Below, one piece after another: positions 1 to 7,290 of a stretch of DNA of 8,367 nucleotides; position 1 is the stretch's first letter; every line of letters begins with the position of its first letter. The notes under the pieces were generated by a model. It was given only the letters and a program-made list of their open reading frames with translations. It was not told where the DNA came from and made no database searches. Position numbers and translations under genes: made by a program. Source of the DNA: Candidatus Firestonebacteria bacterium RIFOXYA2_FULL_40_8. GTDB lineage: Bacteria; Oederibacteriota; D2-FULL-39-29. The stretch is from NCBI GenBank assembly GCA_001778355.1, contig MFGS01000103.1:1-8367 (forward strand), given 5' to 3'.

Positions 1-1461
1 AAATCAGAAAATCTTATTTTTAAAACAGCCTATTCGGCGAATCCCGATAAAGTTCTGTCCGCCGAGATACTAAAAAACACAAAAATAAAGATCGGAGAAA
101 GTATTTCGGGTTATGTGGCTTTATCAAAAGAACCTCTTATTATAAACGATCTTACGGCACTCAGTGTTAAACTGACCGGTTATATAAAAAAAACTGATCC
201 CTCGAAATATAAAACCTCGATTGTAGTACCGATACTGGATAATAACAGCCGGACCATTGCAGTCTTAAATATAAATAATAAGACCAACGGGGAGCATTTC
301 ACTAACGAGGATTTCACCTTCGCTAAATTACTGGCCGAATACTGCGGAGAAGCGCTGATACTTGAAAAGAAAAACTTGGAGCTTTTAACTTTAAATCAGA
401 TCATACATGAGATAAATCAGACCAATGATCTGGATTTTATCTTCAAAATGATAGTGGAAAAGGGCAGACAATTAATTAACTGTAAAAATGTTTCCATAAT
501 GATGGTTGAAAGTCCCAATCTTGTAGTTATGCAATCCACCGACGAAAAACTGATCGGAGAAAAGAGACAATTAGGGGTAGGGGTCTCAGGGTGGGTCTGG
601 AAAACAGGTGAACCGATACTTATTAAAAAGATGGAAGATAATTCTCCGGACCGGAGATTTGAGATACTTAATAAGCCTGGTTCTTTTATCGTTGCTCCGT
701 TAAATCTGAAATATGAGACACCTTTTGCTTTGAATGTTGCGCTTAAAAGTACCTCGACTATCGGGGTGTTAAACTTTTCTGATAAAGAAAACGGTGTTTC
801 ATTTGATGAAGATGATCTGACATTGATTCTTAACTATGCTAATCTTACGGCTATTGCAATAGAAAAAGTTAAGTTTTTTATCGAAACAAAAAAGGCTTAT
901 CTAAGTACCGTAGAGGCTCTTGCAGCGGCAATTGACGCCAAAGACAGATCTTCCTATGATCACTTAAAACGCGTAGTACGATATTCACTGATGATGGCAG
1001 AGAGACTTAATCTTTCTTTGAAAGAAAAAGAAGACCTTCATTTTGCGGCGCTGCTTCATGATGTCGGAAAAATAGGTATTACTGAAGTAATTTTGAATAA
1101 ACCCAGCAAACTTACAAATGATGAATATGAGATAATGAAAAGACATGTAGAGGAAGGAGTAAAAATCCTTGTTAACGTTCCTTTCCTTGAAGATGCCGCT
1201 ACGATGGTCAAGTATCATCATGAAAAATATGACGGCACGGGATATCCGGATAGACTTAAGGGTCAGGAAATACCGATAGGCGCGAGAATACTAGCCATTA
1301 CCGACTCATATGACGCTATGATTTCAGAGCGGGTATATAAAAAGAATAGGACACCTGAAGATGCAATTCAAGAATTAATAAGGTGTTCGGGCTCTCATTT
1401 TGATCCTACTATTTTACAGGTCTTCCTTGAAGTTTTAGAAAAAATGCCTAAAATATCTTGA
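1..1461 (+). CDS. GAF-GAF-HD-GYP domain protein, probable cyclic-di-GMP phosphodiesterase (5' partial)
   Basis: The frame is open from base 1 to the TGA at 1459-1461, so the gene starts upstream of the window; the GTG at 115 lies inside the first GAF domain and is not the real start. The visible 486 residues show the end of one GAF domain (about 1-120, with GESISGYV), a second GAF domain (about 135-290, with GVGVSGWVWKTGEP), and an HD-GYP domain (about 300-480). Metal and signature residues are all visible: H321, H353-D354 and K357 (HDVGKIGI), H382, H406-H407, DGTGYP (411-416), and D435 in DSYDAM. HD-GYP enzymes hydrolyse cyclic di-GMP through a bi- or trinuclear metal centre, and the tandem GAF domains would sense a small ligand or mediate dimerisation. 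The catalytic set looks intact, so I infer an active enzyme. No transmembrane segment is visible in the part shown. More sensor domains could lie upstream. Confidence 0.93.
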   Translation, partial: KSENLIFKTAYSANPDKVLSAEILKNTKIKIGESISGYVALSKEPLIINDLTALSVKLTGYIKKTDPSKYKTSIVVPILDNNSRTIAVLNINNKTNGEHFTNEDFTFAKLLAEYCGEALILEKKNLELLTLNQIIHEINQTNDLDFIFKMIVEKGRQLINCKNVSIMMVESPNLVVMQSTDEKLIGEKRQLGVGVSGWVWKTGEPILIKKMEDNSPDRRFEILNKPGSFIVAPLNLKYETPFALNVALKSTSTIGVLNFSDKENGVSFDEDDLTLILNYANLTAIAIEKVKFFIETKKAYLSTVEALAAAIDAKDRSSYDHLKRVVRYSLMMAERLNLSLKEKEDLHFAALLHDVGKIGITEVILNKPSKLTNDEYEIMKRHVEEGVKILVNVPFLEDAATMVKYHHEKYDGTGYPDRLKGQEIPIGARILAITDSYDAMISERVYKKNRTPEDAIQELIRCSGSHFDPTILQVFLEVLEKMPKIS

Positions 1462-1486
1462 CTGTATAAGGCTATTCTGCTATAAT
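1458..1486 (+). promoter_or_regulatory. Sigma-70 type promoter for infC-rpmI-rplT
   Basis: The -35 box TTGACT (1458-1463) and -10 box TATAAT (1481-1486) are separated by exactly 17 bases, with an extended -10 TGC just before TATAAT. The first TGA of the -35 box is also the stop codon of the upstream HD-GYP gene. Transcription would start near 1493, giving a leader of about 60 bases. The leader is U-rich and carries a small palindrome (1527-1539) just before the ribosome binding site. It is too short for the long L20-binding leaders known from Bacillus. Confidence 0.85.
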
Positions 1487-1540
1487 TTACCGTAATTTAT
1501 TGTTTTTTCGGTTGTTTTTATTTAATATTCTTTAAGAATT

Positions 1541-1549
1541 AAGGAGGAG
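1541..1549 (+). promoter_or_regulatory. Strong Shine-Dalgarno site fixing the AUU start of infC
   Basis: AAGGAGGAG ends a few bases before the ATT at 1553; AAGGAGG at 1541-1547 leaves 5 bases of spacing. There is no ATG, GTG or TTG at a suitable distance in the infC frame, so this site decides the non-canonical start. Confidence 0.85.
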
Positions 1550-1552
1550 CCC

Positions 1553-2068
1553 ATTAGTAAGCAATATAGAATAAACAACTACATCAGGGTAAATGAAGTA
1601 AGGCTTATAGGTGTTACCGGTGATCAACTTGGAGTTGTCCCTATAGCAACGGCCATGACAATGGCAAAGACAGCAAAACTTGACTTGATTGAAATTTCAC
1701 CCAATACCGTACCACCTGTTTGTAAAATAGCGGATTTTGGAAAATTCAGGTATGAAATAGAAAAAAAAGAGAAACTTGCCAGGAAAAATCAAAAAATAGT
1801 TGTAATAAAAGAGATTAAGATAAGACCTAAAATTGATGTTCACGATTTTAATACTAAAACAGGTCATATTGACAGGTTTTTGAAAGAAGGAAATAAAGTA
1901 AGAGTTACGATAATGTTTAGAGGCCGTGAAATGGCGCATAAAGAGATTGGGAAGGCCTTATTAGATAAAGTTATAGCTCAATTTGTACCTATTGCTGATG
2001 TAGAACAGCCAAGTAAGCTGGAAGGCTATAATATGACCACGCTACTGGCTCCAAAGAAGGGGAAGTAA
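1553..2068 (+). CDS. infC: Translation initiation factor IF-3, with an AUU start codon
   Basis: IF3 binds the 30S subunit, keeps it apart from 50S, and checks the start codon and initiator tRNA. The frame read from ATT at 1553 gives 171 residues, close to the usual 170-180. The N-domain begins with the family-typical YRINNYIRVNEVRLIG and includes DLIEISPNTVPPVCKIADFGKFRYE-type sequence up to about residue 70. A lysine-rich linker follows (about 64-80), then the C-domain (about 85-171) with IRPKIDVHDF and MFRGREM (121-127). Choosing the first in-frame ATG (1655) would delete 34 residues including conserved N-domain strands, so the ATT is preferred; AUU is the classic infC start in enteric bacteria and others. 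Because IF3 itself discriminates against AUU, the start implies translational autoregulation. That is known for E. coli and is an inference here. rpmI begins one base after the stop. Confidence 0.95.
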   Translation: MSKQYRINNYIRVNEVRLIGVTGDQLGVVPIATAMTMAKTAKLDLIEISPNTVPPVCKIADFGKFRYEIEKKEKLARKNQKIVVIKEIKIRPKIDVHDFNTKTGHIDRFLKEGNKVRVTIMFRGREMAHKEIGKALLDKVIAQFVPIADVEQPSKLEGYNMTTLLAPKKGK

Positions 2069-2069
2069 T

Positions 2070-2267
2070 ATGCCAAAAATGAAAAGCGACAGTTCAGCCA
2101 AGAAAAGATTTAGATTCTCAAAAAGAGGTAAAGTAATGAAGAAGAAAGCCGGAGCACGGCATATAATGGAACATAAAGGTAAAAACAGGAAACGTTCATT
2201 AAGAAAAAGCAGATCATTAGGAAAAGCAGAAGCTTATGTAATAAAAAGGCTTCTTCCATATAGTTAA
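2070..2267 (+). CDS. rpmI: 50S ribosomal protein L35 (bL35)
   Basis: This 65-residue, very basic protein has the full bL35 pattern: MPKMKSDSSAKKRF at the start, AGARHIMEHK in the middle, and KRSLRKSRS with a C-terminal KRLLPY. Family members are 64-67 residues long, so it is complete. It binds 23S rRNA as part of the large subunit. The start lies one base after the infC stop, and a purine-rich site (AGAAGGGG, about 2055-2062) within the end of infC serves as its ribosome binding site, so translation is probably coupled to infC. The order infC-rpmI-rplT is one of the most conserved bacterial operons. Confidence 0.97.
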   Translation: MPKMKSDSSAKKRFRFSKRGKVMKKKAGARHIMEHKGKNRKRSLRKSRSLGKAEAYVIKRLLPYS

Positions 2268-2286
2268 TTAAGGGGGAAATACACAA

Positions 2287-2637
2287 ATGGCACGCGTTAA
2301 AGGTGGAGTAACAACAAGAGCAAGAAAGAAAAAAATATTTAAGCTAACAAAAGGTTTCTGGGGAAAAAAGAAGAATTGCTATAGATTTGCAACGGAAGCG
2401 GTAGACAGAGCCGGCAATTTTGCTTATAGGGACAGAAAAACTAAGAAACGCTTGTTTAGGCAGATGTGGATAATCAGAATATCTGCAATTCTTAAGGAAA
2501 ATGGTTTGTCTTACAGCAAATTTATGGGTAATATGAAGAAAGCCAAGATTGAAATTAACAGAAAAATGCTTTCTGACATAGCCGCAACAGATCCAAATTC
2601 TTTTCTGAAAGTAATAGAAGCTGCTAAAACAGCTTAA
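2287..2637 (+). CDS. rplT: 50S ribosomal protein L20 (bL20)
   Basis: The 116-residue product matches bL20 from end to end: MARVKGGVTTRARKKK, then GFWGKKKNCYRFA, AYRDRKTKKR, FRQMWIIRI, and NGLSYSKFM. The typical length is 117-119. L20 binds 23S rRNA domain II and is needed early in 50S assembly; in E. coli and Bacillus it also represses its own operon. I see no extended L20-binding leader ahead of infC here. AAGGGGG (2270-2276) lies 10 bases before the ATG. It is the last gene before a strong terminator. Confidence 0.97.
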   Translation: MARVKGGVTTRARKKKIFKLTKGFWGKKKNCYRFATEAVDRAGNFAYRDRKTKKRLFRQMWIIRISAILKENGLSYSKFMGNMKKAKIEINRKMLSDIAATDPNSFLKVIEAAKTA

Positions 2638-2655
2638 ATAAATTGATCTTTGAAG

Positions 2656-2691
2656 CGCCGGGGAATACGAATTGTTTCCCGGCGTTTTTTT
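2656..2691 (+). terminator. Rho-independent terminator of infC-rpmI-rplT
   Basis: A 10-base-pair stem pairs 2656-2665 with 2675-2684 (seven base pairs, six of them G-C-rich CGCCGGG/CCCGGCG, then a G-T and two A-T pairs), with a 9-base loop. Seven T residues follow at 2685-2691. This is a textbook intrinsic terminator 19 bases after the rplT stop. Confidence 0.93.
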
Positions 2692-2724
2692 GTTATCACG
2701 CTTATTTACAGGGAGTATTTGCAG

Positions 2725-3525
2725 ATGAAAATAACTCAGGCAATAACCTCAAAAGTAAATCCAAAAGTCAAAGAACTTGTTGAGCTTAAGGATTCCAAGT
2801 CGCATTTATTCGTTGAGGGATATAGAATTATAGAAGAGATATTAAATTTAAATATCACCCCTTTAGAAGTTATTTTTACCCCGGAAGCAGAGTCAAACCC
2901 GATAACCTCAAAAGCAAAATCAATGGCAACGAATTTTACCTCAATGAGCAGCCCCGTTTTCGGGAAAATCTCCGATACTGACGAGCCTCAGGGCTTAGCG
3001 GCTTTCTTCAAAAAACCGGAGTATAAAATAGAAGATCTAATAAAAGAATCCGGCGAAAAGGCCATATATTTAATATTGCATGAAGTGCAGGACCCAGGCA
3101 ATCTGGGAACCATTTTCCGTACTGCCAGAGCAGCCGGAGTTTCAGGAATAATACTTACCAAAAAATCGGTATCAGTGGTTAACACAAAGTTGCTTAGATC
3201 ATCAATGGGAGCGGTTTTAAGTGTGCCCTTTGTAGACAATATTGACTTAAAAGATGCGATATCGTATCTTAAAAATGGTGGCATAAGTATTGCAATAACA
3301 GACATAAAATCAGGACAGAATATTTTTAATACAGAGTATAAGCTTCCTGTATGTTTTGTGCTTGGCAGCGAAGCACACGGACTACCGGCTGACATTCTCA
3401 AGAAGGCCGATGTTTTGCTAAGTATCCCGATTGTAAACCGGATTGAATCTTTGAACCTGAGCATCTCTGCCGGTATCCTCATGTATGACGCCGTGAAAAG
3501 GTTCAATTTGTACAATAAAGGGTAA
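2725..3525 (+). CDS. TrmH/SpoU-family RNA 2'-O-ribose methyltransferase (YsgA/RlmB-like)
   Basis: The predicted 266-residue protein transfers a methyl group from S-adenosylmethionine to a ribose 2'-OH, most likely in 23S rRNA. The N-terminal 80 residues resemble the SpoU substrate-binding domain (HLFVEGYRIIEEIL). The SPOUT trefoil-knot catalytic domain carries all three motifs: motif 1 HEVQDPGNLGTIFRTARAAG (residues 119-138, with N126 and R132), motif 2 VLGSEAHGL (212-220, E216), and motif 3 IPIVNRIESLNLSISAGI (from 234, with S242-L243-N244). N238 stands where most relatives have glycine. The frame is open further upstream, but that would run through the rplT terminator; ATG 2725 has AGGGAG 9 bases before it and gives the usual length. 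In Bacillus a related gene (ysgA) sits directly before pheS, as here. The exact target nucleotide cannot be read from the sequence. Confidence 0.92.
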   Translation: MKITQAITSKVNPKVKELVELKDSKSHLFVEGYRIIEEILNLNITPLEVIFTPEAESNPITSKAKSMATNFTSMSSPVFGKISDTDEPQGLAAFFKKPEYKIEDLIKESGEKAIYLILHEVQDPGNLGTIFRTARAAGVSGIILTKKSVSVVNTKLLRSSMGAVLSVPFVDNIDLKDAISYLKNGGISIAITDIKSGQNIFNTEYKLPVCFVLGSEAHGLPADILKKADVLLSIPIVNRIESLNLSISAGILMYDAVKRFNLYNKG

Positions 3526-3653
3526 CCACTGAAAAATGACTCTTTGCGCCTATCCTCCTTAAAGTACGAATAAACTAAAATTTCTCTAGTTTACATCATT
3601 TCTCTCATTCAAAACTTTAAATAAATTCTCCAACTCGTTATATTTTAGTGGTT
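3524..3653 (+). repeat. Inverted repeat bounding a relic-like intergenic segment
   Basis: The arms AACCACTGAAA (3524-3534) and TTTTAGTGGTT (3643-3653) can pair over 11 positions with one G-T pair, enclosing about 108 bases. Inside is a smaller A-T stem (3571-3577 with 3587-3593). On the minus strand the left arm reads GTCATTTTTCAGTGGTTACC, which from memory resembles terminal repeats of IS21-family elements. No transposase is present. The right arm falls within a minus-strand open frame, so the pairing could be chance. Confidence 0.25.
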
Positions 3654-3678
3654 TTCCTGTCTCAGGTTCTATTGACAA
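3586..3678 (-). pseudogene. Possible 30-codon gene relic on the minus strand
   Basis: Between pheS and the methyltransferase the minus strand has an open frame from about 3693 to a TAG at 3586-3588. Its translation from TTG 3678 (LSIEPETGKPLKYNELENL followed by FKVLNERNDVN) looks protein-like: a Pro/Gly turn region followed by a charged amphipathic helix. There is no ribosome binding site, a stop lies just upstream, and it overlaps the -35 box of the pheS promoter. If it is real, it is the decayed C-terminus of a former gene. I do not recognise the family, and a chance open frame of this length is quite possible. Confidence 0.18.
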
Positions 3679-3700
3679 GTTTTTAAAACCATGCTATAAT
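3672..3700 (+). promoter_or_regulatory. Perfect-consensus sigma-70 promoter for pheS-pheT
   Basis: TTGACA (3672-3677) and TATAAT (3695-3700) are both exact consensus hexamers with a 17-base spacer, and TGC before the -10 forms an extended -10. Transcription would start near 3707, leaving a leader of about 85 bases to the pheS ATG. The leader is A-T rich and has only weak pairing (AGATTG near 3728 with CAATCT at 3755-3760). I see no T-box sequence, no Phe-rich leader peptide and no terminator, so known Phe-responsive attenuation schemes are not evident. Confidence 0.9.
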
Positions 3701-3791
3701 TATTATTATTTATTAAGCTTTTTACTAAGATTGTCTCTAGTCAATATTATTATTCAATCTAAATTCAATAAAAGGGAAAGAAAACTAAAAG

Positions 3792-4793
3792 ATGGAAAAT
3801 GAATTAAATAACCTATCCGCTACTTTCGATAAAGACATTGAGGGAATTAATACAGTAAAAGAGCTCGAAGCTCTTAGAATCAAGTATATCGGAAAAAAAG
3901 GTCTTATTTCGGCATATTACGAGAAATTCGGCAAGCTTTCAAAAGAAGAAAAACCTAAGATCGGACAAATACTAAACATTCTAAAGAATAAAGTAGAAAC
4001 AAAGCTCTCAGAAAAGATTGACGGCTTATCGGGAAATGTGTCTTTAGAAAAGACAGATTTTACAATGCCCGGCTTTAAAATCCCGGCAGGAAAATACCAT
4101 CTTATATCACAAACTATTGGCAGGGTAAAAGAAATATTTAAGGGCCTTAATTTTGATATAGTCGAAGGTCCGGAAATTGAAACAGATTATTACAACTTTG
4201 AAGCCCTTAACTTTCCAAAACATCATCCTGCAAGAGATATGCAGGATACCTTTCATGTCGACCGGGACCACGTTTTAAGGACACATACTTCACCTGTTCA
4301 GGTCAGAACCATGGAAAAGAGAAAACCACCGTTAAATATCATTTCTATAGGGAAATGCTACCGCAATGATCCTCTTGACGCATCACATCTACCGGTATTC
4401 CAGCAGGTTGAAGGCCTTATGGTTGATGAGAATATTAACTTTGGAGACCTAAAAGGTGTGCTAAAAATATTCTTCAGTGAATTCTTCCAAAAAGAAACGA
4501 ATATCCGGTTAAATCCCAGCTTTTTCCCTTTTACCGAACCCAGCGCAGAGGTCTCGGTTACCTGCCCTATCTGTAAAACCGGCTGCCCGCTTTGCAAAAA
4601 AAGCGGCTGGATAGAGATCTTCGGTGCTGGAATGGTGGACCCTAATGTTTTCAAAAATGTTAACTACGATACGGAAAAATTAACCGGTTTTGCTTTTGGA
4701 GGAGGGATTGAACGTCTTACGTTAATAAAACACAGCATAAACGATATCCGGCTCCTTTATGAGAACGATATTAGATTTTTAAATCAATTTTAA
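3792..4793 (+). CDS. pheS: Phenylalanine--tRNA ligase alpha subunit
   Basis: This is the catalytic alpha subunit of the (alpha-beta)2 class II synthetase, which activates phenylalanine with ATP and charges tRNA-Phe in the cytoplasm. It has 333 residues; family members usually have 327-345. The N-terminal 80 residues form the tRNA-binding coiled-coil arm. The core then shows motif 1 (VEGPEIETDYYNFEALN with HHPARDMQDTF), the substrate loop RTHTSPVQVR (H165, T166, S167), motif 2 around CYRNDPLDASHLPVFQQVEG (from 189), and motif 3 GFAFGGGIERL (299-309). A four-cysteine cluster C258-C261-C265-C268 before GWIEI corresponds to the Cys-rich insertion of Bacillus-type PheS rather than the short E. coli loop. 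The ribosome binding site is AAAGGGAAAG at 3771-3780. pheT follows after 21 bases. Confidence 0.97.
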   Translation: MENELNNLSATFDKDIEGINTVKELEALRIKYIGKKGLISAYYEKFGKLSKEEKPKIGQILNILKNKVETKLSEKIDGLSGNVSLEKTDFTMPGFKIPAGKYHLISQTIGRVKEIFKGLNFDIVEGPEIETDYYNFEALNFPKHHPARDMQDTFHVDRDHVLRTHTSPVQVRTMEKRKPPLNIISIGKCYRNDPLDASHLPVFQQVEGLMVDENINFGDLKGVLKIFFSEFFQKETNIRLNPSFFPFTEPSAEVSVTCPICKTGCPLCKKSGWIEIFGAGMVDPNVFKNVNYDTEKLTGFAFGGGIERLTLIKHSINDIRLLYENDIRFLNQF

Positions 4794-4814
4794 TTTAAAA
4801 GAGAGATCAAATAA

Positions 4815-7217
4815 ATGAAAATTACCTATAACTGGCTGAAAGAGTTTATCGATACCGGGTTGACACCCGAAGAACTCCATAAAAAGTTCTTCACTCTGGG
4901 TATTGGCGTGGAAACTTTTGAACCTCTGTATCATGAAGTCACAAAAGTAATCATTGCAAAACTTTTAAAAGTTGAAAAACATCCTAATGCTGACAAACTT
5001 ACACTTTGCGAAGTAGATACCGGCACGGAAGTACTCAGTATCGTCTGCGGTGCGAAAAACCATAAAGCCGGGGATAAAATAGCAGTAGCTGTTAACGGAG
5101 CAACTCTTCCCGGCGGTTTAAAGATCTCTAAAGTTAACCTTAGGGGAGTTGAATCCAACGGAATGATCTGTTCCGAAAAAGAGCTGGGACTGGCTGATTC
5201 TTCGGCAGGCGTTATGATTCTGCCTCCGGATGCTCCCGTCGGGAAGGATTTTAAAGAAACTTATGGCATGAATGATTGGCTTTACGAAATCGAAGTTATG
5301 CCTAACAAACCTGAATATCTTGGTATAATCGGAATTGCAAGGGTCTTAAGCGCCGCTTTAAACAAACCTATGAAACTGCCTGAGGTAAAACTCATCGAAG
5401 ACACTTCAGTCAAAACAAACACTCTGGCGACAGTTAAGATCCCGGACAAAGATCTATGCCCGAGATACTCCGCGCGGGTGATTTCGGGAGTAAAACAAGC
5501 ACCTTCGCCTGTCTGGCTTCAGGTTAGATTAAGATCTGTAGGCATTCGTGCGATTAATAACCTCGTCGATGCTACTAATTACGTCCTTATGGAAACCGGA
5601 CATCCTTTACATGCTTTTGATTATGAACTTATAAAAGATAAAACTATAATTGTCCGCAGAGCAAAAGAAAATGAATTTATGACCACACTTGACGGAGTGA
5701 AAAGAAAACTTGATAAGGATATGCTTGTTATTGCAGACACTGAAAAAGCAGTAGCGCTGGCCGGAATAATGGGAGGTCAGGTTTCGGAGATTAACGAAAA
5801 GACCGTAAACATCCTTCTCGAAAGTGCTTTTTTTGACGCAGTCAGTATAAGAAAAACCTCAAAAAAACTCGGATTAATGACTGAAGCTTCTTATAGATTC
5901 GAACGCGGTGCCGACTATAACGGAGTCTTGTATGCTTTGAACCGGACCGCGCAATTGATAAACGAATTTGCAGGCGGTAAAACTGCCGCGGGCTATATAG
6001 ACGAATATCCGGAAAAGATCAAGCCTGTAAGTATTACGACCAGGTTCGAAAGAGTTAACAAAATACTAGGCACAAATATCAAGAATCAGGAAATGCTGGA
6101 TATTTCAAAAGGGCTGGGTTTTACAATTGATAAAAAAGACGATAAAACCTTTACGGTAACCGTTCCAAGTTTTAGAACAGACATTACCCGGGAAATAGAC
6201 ATGGTGGAAGAGATTGCGGTTATCTACGGTTATGATAAAATACCTGAGCGGTTTCCGACAGTAAAACTGCAGCAAAATAGCACTTTACCTAAGATAGAAG
6301 AGCTGGTTAAACAAGCGCTCATTCAGCGGGGTCTGAATGAAGTTATCAACTATACTTTTATGAATAAAGCCTGGTTCGAAAAAGCCGGTGTTTCCGAAGA
6401 AAACCCGTTGAGACAAGAAGCAGTTACCTTAATGAATCATTTGATTGAAGATTGGAACATTTTAAGAAGCACCTTACTGCCCAATTTATTAAATAATGTA
6501 ACCACAAACGCAATTAGCCACGGAAATAAAAACCTAAAGATATTTGAAACTGGAAAGGTATTCAGAAAAACCGGTACTGATTATCTTGAACATAATGAAC
6601 TGGGAATTATTATAACCGGGAATACAGGGGAGTCTTCCTGGCTTCAAAAACCCGGGGAAACAAGTTTATTCTATTTAAAAGGTATTATTGAAGGATTACT
6701 AAACGATTTTAAAGTTAGCTTTGATATAAAGGAAGCAAGTAATGAACTCTATGATAAATCAGCTTCACTTGAATTGCAGGCAAACGGACAAAAATTTGGA
6801 AGTTTTGGTGAAATAACAAGAAAGCTGCTAAAACTTCATGATCTTAAAAATCAGGTTTTCTACGCAGAAATTAACCTTCAAGAACTTGAAATACATATTA
6901 ATCTTAAAAAAGATTATAATAGCCTGCCTAAATTTCCTTCAAATAAGAGGGATATCTCTTTTATAATTGATTTAGCAATTAATGCTGGTGATATTAAAAG
7001 TTTTATAGAACGTCTCGGAATCAAAAACCTTGAAAAAGTTGAAATAATAGACTTTTATAAGGGTGAAAAAGTGGATTCCGGTAAAAAAAGCGTTACATAC
7101 TCTCTAACTTATAGGGATACCACAAAAACACTCACTGATGAAGAAGTTGATAGTTCCAATAAACCTTTAACAGACAAAGTAAAAGAACACTTTAAAGCGG
7201 ATATCAGGTTGCATTAG
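4815..7217 (+). CDS. pheT: Phenylalanine--tRNA ligase beta subunit
   Basis: The beta subunit binds tRNA-Phe and edits mischarged Tyr-tRNA. The 800-residue product matches the full bacterial form. Domains in order: B1 start (NWLKEFID, 5-12); the EMAP-like tRNA-binding domain (about 43-150, with HPNADKLTLCEVDTG, IVCGAKN and GVESNGMICSEKELG); B2 (MPNKPEYLGIIGIAR, where many relatives have NRPDCL); the B3/B4 editing domain (about 210-385, with GHPLHAFDY containing H263 and H266, ALAGIMGG at 314-321, and EASYRFERGAD); the B5 DNA-binding-like domain (from about 403, with PSFRTDI and EEIAVIYGYDKIP); the catalytic-like B6/B7 region; and a C-terminal FDX-ACB anticodon-binding domain (about 704-800, with SNKRDISFIID, GKKSVTYSL and TLTDEEVD). 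All parts appear intact. The ribosome binding site (AAAAGAGAG, 4797-4805) is modest, so translation is probably helped by coupling to pheS. Confidence 0.97.
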   Translation: MKITYNWLKEFIDTGLTPEELHKKFFTLGIGVETFEPLYHEVTKVIIAKLLKVEKHPNADKLTLCEVDTGTEVLSIVCGAKNHKAGDKIAVAVNGATLPGGLKISKVNLRGVESNGMICSEKELGLADSSAGVMILPPDAPVGKDFKETYGMNDWLYEIEVMPNKPEYLGIIGIARVLSAALNKPMKLPEVKLIEDTSVKTNTLATVKIPDKDLCPRYSARVISGVKQAPSPVWLQVRLRSVGIRAINNLVDATNYVLMETGHPLHAFDYELIKDKTIIVRRAKENEFMTTLDGVKRKLDKDMLVIADTEKAVALAGIMGGQVSEINEKTVNILLESAFFDAVSIRKTSKKLGLMTEASYRFERGADYNGVLYALNRTAQLINEFAGGKTAAGYIDEYPEKIKPVSITTRFERVNKILGTNIKNQEMLDISKGLGFTIDKKDDKTFTVTVPSFRTDITREIDMVEEIAVIYGYDKIPERFPTVKLQQNSTLPKIEELVKQALIQRGLNEVINYTFMNKAWFEKAGVSEENPLRQEAVTLMNHLIEDWNILRSTLLPNLLNNVTTNAISHGNKNLKIFETGKVFRKTGTDYLEHNELGIIITGNTGESSWLQKPGETSLFYLKGIIEGLLNDFKVSFDIKEASNELYDKSASLELQANGQKFGSFGEITRKLLKLHDLKNQVFYAEINLQELEIHINLKKDYNSLPKFPSNKRDISFIIDLAINAGDIKSFIERLGIKNLEKVEIIDFYKGEKVDSGKKSVTYSLTYRDTTKTLTDEEVDSSNKPLTDKVKEHFKADIRLH

Positions 7218-7290
7218 ACCTTGAAATTACCGTTTAAATGGGTTTTTATCAATCAGCCGGAATATTGGCAGACCAAGGATGGGTATTTTA

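Noticed and set aside
1493..1552. Possible L20-binding or IF3 attenuator leader
   Set aside because: The leader is only about 60 bases and U-rich, with just a 5 bp palindrome (1527-1539); there is no terminator structure or L20 site mimic that I can recognise.
2650..2724. Upstream extension of the methyltransferase frame to a TTG at 2650
   Set aside because: It would translate through the rplT terminator hairpin, adds residues with no family match, and has no ribosome binding site; ATG 2725 fits better.
2988..3515. 175-codon open frame on the minus strand
   Set aside because: It lies entirely antisense to the methyltransferase gene, whose conserved motifs prove the plus frame; the translation shows no recognisable domain.
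4358..4654. 98-codon minus-strand frame inside pheS
   Set aside because: Antisense shadow of conserved PheS motifs.
7221..7250. Possible promoter before the ZapB-like gene (TTGAAA at 7221)
   Set aside because: No acceptable -10 box at 16-18 bases; the best hexamer matches only 4 of 6 positions.
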